A stretch of DNA of 64,000 nt from an uncultured Erysipelotrichaceae bacterium (lineage in GTDB: Bacteria; Bacillota_I; Bacilli_A; RFN20; CAG-826), in contig CAMVEL010000006.1 of NCBI GenBank assembly GCA_947166565.1, positions 21,356-85,355 of the forward strand. The letters run 5' to 3'. Shown in pieces: positions 43,664-51,900 of this stretch. Every line of letters begins with the position of its first letter. Position 1 is the first letter of the stretch. A model generated the notes under the pieces. The model was given only the letters and a program-made list of their open reading frames with translations. It searched no databases and was not told the DNA's origin. The position numbers and the translations under genes were made by a program.

Positions 43664-44986
43664 TTATTTGCTTTCCGCGGAAGCGACGGAGGCGGTTTGG
43701 GAATTGATGGCCTCGATGAACTGGGCCCCGCCTTCGGCTTTGGCCTTCTCCCCTTTATAGAGGACTGCGTAATAGAAGGCGACTTTCAGCGATTCGAAGG
43801 GGAAGAACTGCTTCTGTTCGTCGAGGGTGAATTCGGGATGCTCGCGCAAAAAGGCCTCGACGGTCCTCCTTCCTTCCTTGCGGGAGATGGTTGGTAAGCA
43901 ATAGATCATCCTGCCACCTTGTTCGACGTGCTTGGCGCATCCGGCAAGGGCCTTGATCTGCATATCGTAGACTTCCTTCATCGAATCGGCGTTGAAATGG
44001 AGGAGGTAATCGGGGGCGGAGGCGATGCGGTCAAATTGCGAGCAGCGCGGGGCGATGATCGCGACATCGCAGTTAGCGGAGATCGCGGCGACCATCTCAT
44101 CGGGGTTCTTGGCCTCGAAGAAATTGACGTTCTTCAGTCCTTTGTCCTTGATGGCTTTGAGGACCTTACCCTTCTTCTCGATGTTTTGGGAGGCGATATT
44201 GACGTTAGAATGCTCGGAGGCGCTTTCAAGCATCTCGAGTTCCCATTCATCGCCATCTTGTCCAGCGTAAAGGAGGATGTTCTGAGCTGATGGGACGCCC
44301 ATCATGTCATAGACCATCTTGACGTAAGGGCGTTCCTCGAAGACTTTGTCCTTGAGGTCATCGAGTTTGCGTAAGGGGGTCTTGCCTTCATAGGCGTAGA
44401 TACCCTTGATCTCGGTGCCTTTGAAGTCTTCGCCCAAGGTTTCGGGATTGAGGGCATTGGTGACCCTGACGAAATTGACATACCTCTTCTGGAATTCGCG
44501 GATCGTCTTGTAGGTGGCCGCGTGTCCTTCGTGGAGAAGGATCTTCAATAGCCATTCGGGGATATTGTAACGGAGGGTGAGGAAGAGGTTGGAGCTCCTC
44601 TCGACGGATTCCGGGATATAGGATTCGGGATTGCCTGATTTATCAAGGAGAGGGAGCAATTTGGCGAATTTCTCCTCACCGAGTTTTTCCTTGACGGCTT
44701 CGTCCATCTTCGATCTTTCGAAATGGCGGAAGAAATAATCGTTAGCTAAGCCCAGGCTAGCGACGCGTTTATCCTCGACCGTGAATTCCTCGAATTCATT
44801 GGAATTAAGGAGGTAAGTGAAAAGCTCATGGTGGCGGAGTTCGCAGCCAAGGAGCCCGCTGACATCGGCCCTATATGGACGCTCTTCCGGTCTTTTCTTG
44901 AAGACGTCGCTTAAGGCGTCGTTGAAGCGTTTGCCTTTGTCGAGATCGTCATTAAGGATCTCAAGGGCTAAATCTAATTCTTTCAT
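43664..44986 (-). CDS. Degenerate RsmB/NOP-type rRNA methyltransferase homologue
   Basis: 440 residues with GGAGATACACC upstream. Position before rlmN and the helical NusB-like N-terminus (about 1-140: ALEILNDDLDKGKRFNDALSD, LLGCELRHHELFTYLL, LASLGLANDYFFRH) are those of RsmB, the 16S rRNA m5C967 methyltransferase. In the catalytic half the motifs have decayed: the SAM loop (usually AAPGGKT) reads LLYAGQDGDEWELEM, the motif IV PC reads APRCSQF near residue 313, and the motif VI TC region reads MIYCLPTISRKEG near residue 360. RNA binding may persist but methylation is doubtful. Confidence 0.7.
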   Translation of the reverse strand: MKELDLALEILNDDLDKGKRFNDALSDVFKKRPEERPYRADVSGLLGCELRHHELFTYLLNSNEFEEFTVEDKRVASLGLANDYFFRHFERSKMDEAVKEKLGEEKFAKLLPLLDKSGNPESYIPESVERSSNLFLTLRYNIPEWLLKILLHEGHAATYKTIREFQKRYVNFVRVTNALNPETLGEDFKGTEIKGIYAYEGKTPLRKLDDLKDKVFEERPYVKMVYDMMGVPSAQNILLYAGQDGDEWELEMLESASEHSNVNIASQNIEKKGKVLKAIKDKGLKNVNFFEAKNPDEMVAAISANCDVAIIAPRCSQFDRIASAPDYLLHFNADSMKEVYDMQIKALAGCAKHVEQGGRMIYCLPTISRKEGRRTVEAFLREHPEFTLDEQKQFFPFESLKVAFYYAVLYKGEKAKAEGGAQFIEAINSQTASVASAESK

Positions 44987-45013
44987 GTTGGTGTATCTCC
45001 TTTACGTATCGGA

Positions 45014-45550
45014 TCAGTTGTCGCGGTGTTTTTTCTCGAGGTCTTCCTCAAAGCCCTCGAAGGCGTTTCCGAGGAACACTTCCTCTTCTTCCTCCTCATG
45101 ATGATGATGTTCGCAATGCTCGTGCTCATCGGCTTCATCATCGTCATCCTCTCCCATATCGGGCATTCCGAACTCGAAGGAAACCTCGGCTTCCTTGATA
45201 TTCTCGCCCTTGAGGTAACGGGGGTATTTATCATTTAGATAAACGTATTCGGAATGGTCGTGGTAATAGGTGAAGACGATCGTTAGGTGAATCGAGAATT
45301 CGCATAGTGTCCTTAGCAAATAATCCGATAGGGCCTTCTCGAAGGATTCGAACCGATGTGGACAAAGGACGTTGACGATAGTGTTCCAGCTCGTCTGCTC
45401 GACCCCCTTATGGAAGACCATCGAATTGGGCGCGTAGAAATTGACTTCCTCCTCGTCTACTTCGAGGAGGTTCGCGATATTCTCGGTATGGTCTTTGGAA
45501 TAATGGCCGACCACGAATTGGTCGAGCCCTAATATTTGAATGGTAATCAT
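45014..45550 (-). CDS. Hypothetical protein with His/Glu-rich C-terminus
   Basis: 178 residues from ATG 45550, preceded by AGGTGAAGAG; the frame is open 17 codons further. The N-terminal ~130 residues (MITIQILGLDQFVVGHYSKD...) form a compact alpha/beta domain of unknown family. The C-terminus is extremely acidic with a histidine block (DEADEHEHCEHHHHEEEEEE), a likely divalent-metal-binding tail. It lies between priA and the rsmB-like gene, where def and fmt usually sit, 27 bases before the latter. Confidence 0.7.
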   Translation of the reverse strand: MITIQILGLDQFVVGHYSKDHTENIANLLEVDEEEVNFYAPNSMVFHKGVEQTSWNTIVNVLCPHRFESFEKALSDYLLRTLCEFSIHLTIVFTYYHDHSEYVYLNDKYPRYLKGENIKEAEVSFEFGMPDMGEDDDDEADEHEHCEHHHHEEEEEEVFLGNAFEGFEEDLEKKHRDN

Positions 45551-45694
45551 CTCTTCACCTCGCGATTGCATATTATAGCACGTGCGCGCTTTGCCTTGCA
45601 CATCCTTGGACGCGTATAGGCGGATATGCTAAAAGAGTCGATTGAAACGGGGCGTTTAAGGTTTTTTCCTTAGAAAGATGAAAAAATATATGGG

Positions 45695-47944
45695 TTAACA
45701 ATCAAGGGGATCGACGTCGAAAGTGATGTCTATCCCGCCTTTGCCGGATAAAAGAAGGGCCAAAGAGGCGATATATTCCTTTATCTCCGCGGGCTTCTTG
45801 CATTTAAGGAGGAGGAAACGGCGGTGTTTTTCACCGACGTATTCATAAAATGGGGCGATAGGCCCAAGGATAATCAGATCCTTGAAGCCCTTCTTCAATA
45901 TCTCCTGCTTGAATTCCATGGAGGCGAGGATCGTCCTCTCCTCGTCTTTGCCGGAGAAATACATGGCGATTTGGAATAGGTAGGGCGGGGCTTTGGCGAT
46001 ATGCCTATTCTGCATTTCCTTGAGGTAGAAGGATTCGTAATCCTGCTTGGCCCCTAGGGTAATCGCGTAATGGGTGGGGTTATAGGTTTGGATATAGGCG
46101 ATGCCTTCCTTATCGGCGCGTCCGCTCCTACCGACCGCTTGGGTAATCAGTTCGAAGGTGGTTTCAGCCGCCCTATAGGAAGGTAGGGACAAGCCGATAT
46201 CGGCGAGGACGACCCCAACGAGGGTGACGTTAGGGAAATCGTGGCCCTTGGCGATCATCTGGGTGCCGACCAAAATATCGTATTTCCCTTCCCTGAAGGC
46301 CGAGAGGGTTTTGGTGAGGTTGTTCCTGACCTTGGTGACGTCGGAATCAAGTCTAGCGACGCGGGCTTCCTTGAATTGCTCGTTTAGGACCTTCACGATC
46401 CTTTCCGTTCCAAAACCAACGCGTTTGATCTTATCTTGTCCGCATTCAGGGCAAGTATCCGGATAGAGCTCCACATAGCCGCAGCGATGGCATTTGAGCA
46501 TCTCATCTTCCTTATGGTAGGTGAGGTTGCCGTGGCAAGAAGGGCAAACGAAGATATGGCCGCAATGTCCGCAGGTGAGATAGGAGGAATATCCCCTTCT
46601 ATTGATAAGAAGGATGATTTGCTCTTTTTTGGCAAGCTTCTCACCGATCTTATCGAAAAGGACTTTGGAGAAAAGGGTATTGGGTCTAGTGATAGGCTCG
46701 CCATCATCCCTAATCGAATAATGGGGGGAATAGGACATGGATTTAGGTTCGCTTAAATCGATGATCTCCGTTTTGGGGAGGGGCGAGGAATTGACCCTAT
46801 TAAGCAAAGCAGCGTACCCATACACGCCTTTTCCTGCCCTAGCCTTGGTTTCTAAACTTGGCGTAGCGGAGCCCAAAACGACCTTGGCCCCGAAGTGTTT
46901 CGCCCTCATGATCGCGACTTCCCTAGCGTGATAGAAGGGGACGGTATCTTGCTTATAGGAGGAGACGTGTTCCTCATCGATGATGATGAGCCCAATATTG
47001 GAAAGCGGGGCGAAAACCGCGCTTCTAGCCCCGACGACGATGCTTGCTTCTCCTCTAGCGATTCTTCTGTATTCATCGTATTTTTCCGCCGGGGTAAGCT
47101 CACTATGGAGAATCGCGATCTTCCCTTCGAAACGCCTGGAGAAATATTCGACCATGATTGGGGTGAGGGAGATCTCCGGGACGAGCATCAAGATGTTCTT
47201 CCCTTTCTTTAGGTATTCCTCGCTTAGATGGAGATAGACTTCGGTCTTCCCTGATCCTGTTACCCCTTGTAAAAGGGTCACTTCCTTCTCGGAAGAGAGG
47301 ATATAGTCATAGGCCTGTTGCTGAGCCAAATTCAATACATGGGGTTGCTCTTTTTCGTATTCGGCGATGATTAACCTATTTCTTTCCTTCTTGGACAAAA
47401 GGAGGTATCCGTTATCGACGAGCGACTTGACAATCGAGGGGTGTCCCGCTTCTTTTTTCCTCAATTCACCGTTTCTTTGAACCAACAACAAGAGTTCCAT
47501 TTGCTTTGGGGTCACATGGATTTCCCCTAAGTCCAAAGACGGGGGCAATGATAACCAATCCTCATAAGCGACCTTAGGTCCATTAAGCGCGGAGATCGAA
47601 GGCTTCAAGGATTGGGGGAGCATCGCCTGGAGGACGGAGATCTTCGGGGCGATATAATAGGAGGAGACTTCATCCGCAAGGCGCATCAATTCCTCGTTAA
47701 GGAGAGGCTCCTTATCGTAAATAGAATCGATGAAGGATGGCTTGTAGCCATAGGCTTTGGTGATTTCCTCGATTGGGGCCTCGCTTTCCTTGATATGCAT
47801 AACGAAAGCCATGAGGCGTTGATAATTGAAATCGACGATAACCCTATATCCAACGCCTAAAGGTTCCTTCCCATCATAAAGGTAGGTGAAGGTGCGGTTA
47901 AGGGAGGTCTTCCCGTGTTGGATTAGTACTTCGAGGATCTTCAC
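45695..47944 (-). CDS. priA: Primosomal protein N' (replication restart helicase)
   Basis: 749 residues from GTG 47944, the start that gives the usual KILEVLIQHGKTSLNRTFTY. After the N-terminal DNA-binding domain come Walker A LQGVTGSGKTEVY near residue 230, DEEH in LIIIDEEHVSSYKQ, and the inserted zinc module with eight cysteines (CGHCGHIFVCPSCHG, CHRCGYV, CPECG; about 465-510), then GTERIVKVLNEQF and QAVGRSGRA. It restarts stalled forks. An extended -10 (TGGTATAAT) ends 6 bases before the GTG with no Shine-Dalgarno: probably a leaderless mRNA. Confidence 0.97.
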   Translation of the reverse strand: MKILEVLIQHGKTSLNRTFTYLYDGKEPLGVGYRVIVDFNYQRLMAFVMHIKESEAPIEEITKAYGYKPSFIDSIYDKEPLLNEELMRLADEVSSYYIAPKISVLQAMLPQSLKPSISALNGPKVAYEDWLSLPPSLDLGEIHVTPKQMELLLLVQRNGELRKKEAGHPSIVKSLVDNGYLLLSKKERNRLIIAEYEKEQPHVLNLAQQQAYDYILSSEKEVTLLQGVTGSGKTEVYLHLSEEYLKKGKNILMLVPEISLTPIMVEYFSRRFEGKIAILHSELTPAEKYDEYRRIARGEASIVVGARSAVFAPLSNIGLIIIDEEHVSSYKQDTVPFYHAREVAIMRAKHFGAKVVLGSATPSLETKARAGKGVYGYAALLNRVNSSPLPKTEIIDLSEPKSMSYSPHYSIRDDGEPITRPNTLFSKVLFDKIGEKLAKKEQIILLINRRGYSSYLTCGHCGHIFVCPSCHGNLTYHKEDEMLKCHRCGYVELYPDTCPECGQDKIKRVGFGTERIVKVLNEQFKEARVARLDSDVTKVRNNLTKTLSAFREGKYDILVGTQMIAKGHDFPNVTLVGVVLADIGLSLPSYRAAETTFELITQAVGRSGRADKEGIAYIQTYNPTHYAITLGAKQDYESFYLKEMQNRHIAKAPPYLFQIAMYFSGKDEERTILASMEFKQEILKKGFKDLIILGPIAPFYEYVGEKHRRFLLLKCKKPAEIKEYIASLALLLSGKGGIDITFDVDPLDC

Positions 47945-47999
47945 GGGTTTATTATACCAGCCTTTCCTCTTTTAAGAGGGGTGCTAGAAAAAGATATTT

Positions 48000-48023
48000 G
48001 AAAAGCCCATCTTCTCGATGGGC
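48000..48023 (-). terminator. Terminator of gmk
   Basis: Minus strand GCCCATC-GAGAA-GATGGGC followed by TTTTCAAA, starting 7 bases after the gmk stop. It separates gmk from priA. Confidence 0.8.
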
Positions 48024-48030
48024 AAGATTA

Positions 48031-48609
48031 TTAAGCTAGGATTATTTTGGCGATTTCGTCCGCGGCTTTTTCCACCTTATCATTGCAGATGGTGTGTTTA
48101 TATAGATGGGCCTGGGCGAGTTCGGATTCCGCTTTGGCGAGGCGTTCTTGGATGATCGATTCCTCTTCGGTCCTTCTTCCGCGGATCCTCTCTTCGAGTT
48201 TCTCAATCGAAGGGGGGATTAAGAAGATCGTCACGGCGTCCTTGCAGTTTTCCATGACCTTCCTCGCTCCATTGACATCGATTTCAAGGAGGACGTTCTT
48301 GCCTTCGTTAAGCTTTTCCTCGACCTTGTCTTTGGGGGTTCCGTAATAATTGCCGACGAATTCGTTCCATTCGAGGAAATTATTTTCCTCGACATTGCGG
48401 AGGAATTCCTCCTTGGTAACGAAATAATATTCGCGTCCTTCGGCTTCCCCAGCCCTCATCGGACGGGTCGTCATCGAAACGGAATAGAACAAGGAAAGCT
48501 CGGGCCTAGCCATCAAGGCCATACGGACCGTCCCCTTGCCTACACCGGAAGGGCCGGAAAGGATTATCAATTTACCCCTTTTCATGATTGACGAAATTGT
48601 AATTACCAT
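48031..48609 (-). CDS. gmk: Guanylate kinase
   Basis: 192 residues from ATG 48609, chosen for the upstream GGAAGG; ATG 48585 (MKRGKLIILSG) and 48627 are alternatives. The P-loop LIILSGPSGVGKGTV, the GMP-binding SVSMTTRPMRAGEAEGREYYFV and LLEIDVNGARKV are complete. It phosphorylates GMP to GDP. In many Bacillota gmk is followed by rpoZ, coaBC and priA; here priA follows directly. Confidence 0.97.
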   Translation of the reverse strand: MVITISSIMKRGKLIILSGPSGVGKGTVRMALMARPELSLFYSVSMTTRPMRAGEAEGREYYFVTKEEFLRNVEENNFLEWNEFVGNYYGTPKDKVEEKLNEGKNVLLEIDVNGARKVMENCKDAVTIFLIPPSIEKLEERIRGRRTEEESIIQERLAKAESELAQAHLYKHTICNDKVEKAADEIAKIILA

Positions 48610-48665
48610 TTTGCCTTCCTTCAACATTTTTGTTTTGTTTGGAAGCGCATTCCCCGTTTTTTGCC

Positions 48666-48679
48666 TTGAACTAGTTCAA
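48666..48679. promoter_or_regulatory. 14-bp perfect palindrome upstream of gmk
   Basis: TTGAACTAGTTCAA lies about 57 bases upstream of the gmk start, between the gmk and esterase genes. A GC-capped imperfect dyad (GGAAGCGCATTCC), faintly cre-like, lies a little closer to gmk. Possible operator. Confidence 0.4.
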
Positions 48680-48709
48680 AAAGCAGCCCTTTTCGGATAG
48701 GGGAAATAA

Positions 48710-48745
48710 AAGAAAACCGTTTTGTTATACGCAATCAAAACGGTT
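48710..48745 (-). terminator. Terminator of the esterase lipoprotein gene
   Basis: AACCGTTTTG (48715-48724) and CAAAACGGTT (48736-48745) form a perfect 10-bp stem; the minus strand continues TTCTTTTATTT. It starts 11 bases after the stop. Confidence 0.85.
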
Positions 48746-48755
48746 GATATTGACG

Positions 48756-49769
48756 TCAATTGGCCTCAATCAGGGCTTGGGCGAACCTCTCACCAAAGGT
48801 CGTCATATCGGCAAAATTGAAATGCCAGTCGTCAAGGCAGCCTTCGTTTCTTTTCCCGTCTTGCTGAATGACGATGAGGTCATCGGTTGAAAAGGCATAG
48901 ACGTAATCCATGGAGGAAGCGACTTCCTCTTGCTTTGCGGCCATTTGGAAATTTATGGAACGGTTATAGCCATAATATGTCGGGGCGATCTTCCCGATTA
49001 TAAAGGGGAGTTCATCCTCATATAGGCTTTCGCCTGTGATATCCGCGATATCGAAACGAAGATCGGTGATGAAGGTTTCCAATAGGCGAGGGTAGTTATA
49101 GACCCCTTCTCCGCCTAAGTCCGCGTCCGATTCGCCTTGTGACCAGCAAACCCCGAGGATATTGACCTTATAGCCATCATCGATTAGGTCTTCGTAAACG
49201 AGGCGGAAATTCTCGACGAGAAGATGATATAGAAGACCCGTGGCATCGTTTTTGGGGGAAGAGGCTTCGATATTTGGGGTATATCCATCCTCCCATAAGG
49301 AACGGGGATACCAGTTGCCGTAGACTCCTGATAAGTTGGAGGAAACATCCGCCAAAGTGGTTCCTCCGGCGGCGGTTTTCAAGACCATGAGTTTCTTGTC
49401 CTCGTTATAGTTCGAGGACAGCTTTTTGGCGATTCCGTATTCTGGGCCGATATGGGAAGAGCTATAGCCTAAGCCTCCACGGATCCCTTGGACGTATTTA
49501 TCGCTAGAAGAAAGGAAATCGGTCCCTTTCTTGAATTCGTTCCCAATTAAGACGCGATCGGTCTCCCCGGCATAAACGGTGTTTTGAAAGGTCTCGGTTT
49601 TGTTTTCCAAAATCGCGGAATAGCCCGCGGCATTGCTTTGACCGGCGAGGATGACCATATCGATTTCCTTCTTGGCCAGGGTAGAGCTTGTCTTTGGGGC
49701 CTCTTGATTCGCGCAGGAAGAAAGAATCAATAAAGGGAGAATGGTGATTAGGATTTTCTTGCTTTTCAT
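48756..49769 (-). CDS. SGNH-type (sialate O-acetylesterase-like) lipoprotein
   Basis: 337 residues from ATG 49769; a GTG three codons earlier is open. The signal peptide ends in LLILSSCANQ (lipobox Cys about 19). The esterase domain starts DMVILAGQSNAAGYS (block I GQSN serine near residue 50), with GVCWSQGESDADLGGEGVYNY (block III-like) near residue 205 and DDWHFNFADMTTFGERFA (block V D-x-x-H) near the end. This is the PF03629 pattern of carbohydrate/sialic acid O-acetylesterases. Anchored outside the cell, it would remove acetyl groups from host or dietary glycans. Confidence 0.85.
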   Translation of the reverse strand: MKSKKILITILPLLILSSCANQEAPKTSSTLAKKEIDMVILAGQSNAAGYSAILENKTETFQNTVYAGETDRVLIGNEFKKGTDFLSSSDKYVQGIRGGLGYSSSHIGPEYGIAKKLSSNYNEDKKLMVLKTAAGGTTLADVSSNLSGVYGNWYPRSLWEDGYTPNIEASSPKNDATGLLYHLLVENFRLVYEDLIDDGYKVNILGVCWSQGESDADLGGEGVYNYPRLLETFITDLRFDIADITGESLYEDELPFIIGKIAPTYYGYNRSINFQMAAKQEEVASSMDYVYAFSTDDLIVIQQDGKRNEGCLDDWHFNFADMTTFGERFAQALIEAN

Positions 49770-49874
49770 AGTTTTCACTCAGGAAGATAACAGGAGGATC
49801 GTTTTTCCGCAATTCTTTTACGCAAAATCGCCATTTTATTGCATTATCTTTTAGATAATTGATAGGATAAACCC

Positions 49875-50366
49875 ATGGAAATCAGAAAGAGTTCTCCGAA
49901 AGACATCGACCGTTTGATGGAAATATTCGCCCACGCGAGGGAATATATGGCCTTAAACGGTAACCCTTATCAATGGGGACATAATGGTTGGCCTAAGAAA
50001 GAGGTCATCGAAAATGACATCAACCAAGGGGTTAGTTATGTAGTTTTAAACGAAAACAAGGTAGTTGGGACCTTCGTTTATAAATACGGCGAAGAGATTG
50101 ACCCTTGTTACAAGAAGATCTATGAGGGCTATTGGAAATACGATGGACCATATGGGGTTATCCATCGCATCGCGGTCATCGAACATGGCTTAGGCGTTTT
50201 GCCTCTCGTCGTTAGCTGGGCGAAAGAAGCTAATCGCCACATCAGGATAGATACCTACAAAGATAACGCGATTATGATTCATATCCTCGGAAAATTAGGA
50301 TTTGCTTACCGTGGGATCATCTATGTTGAGCATGATCTTGAGCCCCGTTTAGCCTACGAAATCTAG
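49875..50366 (+). CDS. GNAT-family N-acetyltransferase
   Basis: 163 residues. MEIRKSSPKDIDRLMEIFAHAREYMALNG at the start and the acetyl-CoA strand VIHRIAVIEHGLGVLPLVV near residue 97 followed by IRIDTYKDNAIMIHILGKLGFAYRG match small GNAT enzymes. The pyrophosphate loop is poor (EHGLGVL instead of Q/RxxGxG/A). The acceptor is unknown. GATAGGA lies upstream of the ATG, and a bidirectional gap separates it from the esterase gene. Confidence 0.85.
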   Translation: MEIRKSSPKDIDRLMEIFAHAREYMALNGNPYQWGHNGWPKKEVIENDINQGVSYVVLNENKVVGTFVYKYGEEIDPCYKKIYEGYWKYDGPYGVIHRIAVIEHGLGVLPLVVSWAKEANRHIRIDTYKDNAIMIHILGKLGFAYRGIIYVEHDLEPRLAYEI

Positions 50367-50410
50367 TTTTATTTGAACGATATCCAAAAAAGAGAAAGAC
50401 ACTTAAAACG

Positions 50411-50452
50411 CAACACCGTTTCCCTTCTTATCGCGAAACGGTGTTGTTTTTT
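50411..50452 (+). terminator. Terminator of the acetyltransferase gene
   Basis: CAACACCGTTTC pairs perfectly with GAAACGGTGTTG around a 12-base loop, followed by TTTTTTAT on the plus strand. Confidence 0.92.
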
Positions 50453-50458
50453 ATGAAC

Positions 50459-50488
50459 GAAAAAAGGGCCTATTTGAACATAGACCCT
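50459..50488 (-). terminator. Terminator of the starch-binding-like lipoprotein gene
   Basis: Minus strand AGGGTCTATG...TAGGCCCT followed by TTTTTTC, 22 bases after the stop; it faces the acetyltransferase terminator. Confidence 0.8.
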
Positions 50489-50509
50489 AATTGGTTTTTA
50501 TTGGTTTGA

Positions 50510-51343
50510 TTAAGCAACGTAAACGCAGCCATCGGTCCATCCGGCGATACCGCCTTCTGGGACGAAATAAACCTTATGTTCACCAGCGGAAACCGAAACG
50601 TTGTTGTTTGGATACCAGAGGTTATCGGAACTCATGACTTTTAATTCGGTAGCAGCTTCGAAGTTAACTTCGATTGCATACTGATCCTTGCCGTCCTTCT
50701 GCTCTTCGGTTTTGGCCAAAACGTAGTCTTCGTCTTTTTGTTTCCAACCATTGAATCCGCCAGAAAGATAATAGATCGTTTCGGTGACTTCGCCAGAATA
50801 CTCGCCGACTTTTTCGAATTTATGGTAGCCTTCATTCCATTCGTCGCCAACCATTCCGCCTTCTGGAACGAAAGTAACGACGTAGTCACCATTCTCGGTG
50901 ATCTTGGAATCGTTGCCCATGCCGTCTGGATACCAGTTATTTTCGGAATCCATGACTTTGAAGACAACGCCGGCCTTCATTGGGATCTTGGGGCTCACAT
51001 AAGCGTCTTTGCCTTCGATTTGTTCGTCGGCAAGGGTCATGATGTAATTTTCGTCTTTGCCAGTCCATCCATTGAAAGAACCTGCGACATAATAGCTAAC
51101 GGCAGTGACTGGTTCGGATTCGCTGCTTTCGCCTTCTCCGGGTTCGCTGCTTTCGTCTTCCCCAGATTCGTCACCGGAGGTTTCTGGTCCTTCTTCGCTT
51201 GATGGGATCGGGTCAGTTGTTAGGCCCGTCGCGTGTGAGGGGGTAGATGATTCCGTTGTTGAGGAAGGTGTTCCTCCGCCACAGCTTGCCAATACGAATG
51301 CTGAGGAAAGAAGTAAGAACGAAATAAATCTAGTGTTCTTCAT
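50510..51343 (-). CDS. Lipoprotein with two starch-binding-like repeats
   Basis: 277 residues. Signal peptide with lipobox VLASCGGG (Cys about 20), an acidic Ser/Glu/Gly linker (about 25-80), then two ~95-residue repeats. The first has SYYVAGSFNGWTGKDENYIM, FKVMDSENNWYPDG and YVVTFVPEGGMVG; the second YYLSGGFNGWKQKDEDYVL, LKVMSSDNLWYPNN and HKVYFVPEGGIAG. The aromatic-rich G-x-FNGW pattern is that of SusE/SusF- or CBM48-like alpha-glucan binding modules. A cre site overlaps the promoter, so it should be repressed by CcpA on good carbon sources. Glucan binding is inferred. Confidence 0.75.
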   Translation of the reverse strand: MKNTRFISFLLLSSAFVLASCGGGTPSSTTESSTPSHATGLTTDPIPSSEEGPETSGDESGEDESSEPGEGESSESEPVTAVSYYVAGSFNGWTGKDENYIMTLADEQIEGKDAYVSPKIPMKAGVVFKVMDSENNWYPDGMGNDSKITENGDYVVTFVPEGGMVGDEWNEGYHKFEKVGEYSGEVTETIYYLSGGFNGWKQKDEDYVLAKTEEQKDGKDQYAIEVNFEAATELKVMSSDNLWYPNNNVSVSAGEHKVYFVPEGGIAGWTDGCVYVA

Positions 51344-51377
51344 TTTGCTTTTAATTCTCCTTTTTAAAGCGGAGAAG

Positions 51378-51406
51378 ATTATACTTGGAAGCGCTTACTT
51401 TGCAAA
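51378..51406 (-). promoter_or_regulatory. Promoter with embedded cre (CcpA) site
   Basis: Minus strand TATAAT at 51383-51378 and TTTGCA at 51406-51401, spacer 17. The spacer contains TGGAAGCGCTTACT (plus, 51386-51399), which fits the cre consensus TGWAANCGNTNWCA at 12 of 14 positions with the central palindrome AAGCGCTT. Confidence 0.7.
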
Positions 51407-51450
51407 TAGTTTGATAATCGAATGGGCAGATTTAGATATATACTTAACTT

Positions 51451-51897
51451 ATGAAAAAGTTATTTATCTACTTCTCTTTAACCGGAAACGGCGATTTCGT
51501 GGCCGCCAAAATGGAAGAAAAGGGCTATGAGGTCAGAAAGGTCAAAGAAAAGAAAAAGGCCTCGAAGATTTTCTTCTTCCGCGTGTTTTGGGGAGGATTC
51601 CGGGCTGGATTAGGTTTGAAAGGGAAGCTCATCGATTACGACAATAACGTTGAAGGATACGATGAAATCGTCATCGGCTCACCCGTATGAAATGGCAAAT
51701 TCCCTCCTGCCATCAATTCCGTCTTGAAACAAACTGACCTTTCTAACGCCAAACTCACTTTCCTCTTCTATTCAGGAAGTGGGGACGAACCAAAGGTTTC
51801 TAAAAAAATATATAAGCTATTCCCTAAGGCCAAAATCATCGTAATGAAAGAGCCCCATAAACATGAGGCTCAGTTAGAAAAGATTAAGGACCTGTAG
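51451..51897 (+). pseudogene. Flavodoxin-like gene interrupted by an in-frame TGA at a conserved Trp position
   Basis: Codons 1-79 encode MKKLFIYFSLTGNGDFVAAK... (FMN phosphate loop S-x-T-G-N-G) up to DEIVIGSPV. Codon 80 (51688-51690) is TGA; the same frame then continues for 68 codons, NGKFPPAINSVLKQ ... LTFLFYSGSGDEPKVSKK, to TAG at 51895. In flavodoxins the G-S/T-P-V/I is normally followed by Trp, so TGA stands where TGG is expected and everything after it is still flavodoxin-like. Recent nonsense mutation, sequencing error or readthrough are all possible. A TATACT box ends 6 bases before the ATG and no Shine-Dalgarno is seen. Confidence 0.85.
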
Positions 51898-51900
51898 TCT

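Noticed and set aside
51688..51690. TGA = Trp genetic code (code 4) as in mycoplasmas
   Set aside because: Many genes end in TGA overlapping the next ATG (for example 1512-1515, 5134-5137, 6006-6009), and Trp is encoded by TGG throughout; only one frame has an internal TGA.
51688..51720. Selenocysteine insertion element after the TGA
   Set aside because: The hairpin starts too close to the TGA and the family has Trp, not Cys/Sec, at this position; no selenium genes are in the window.
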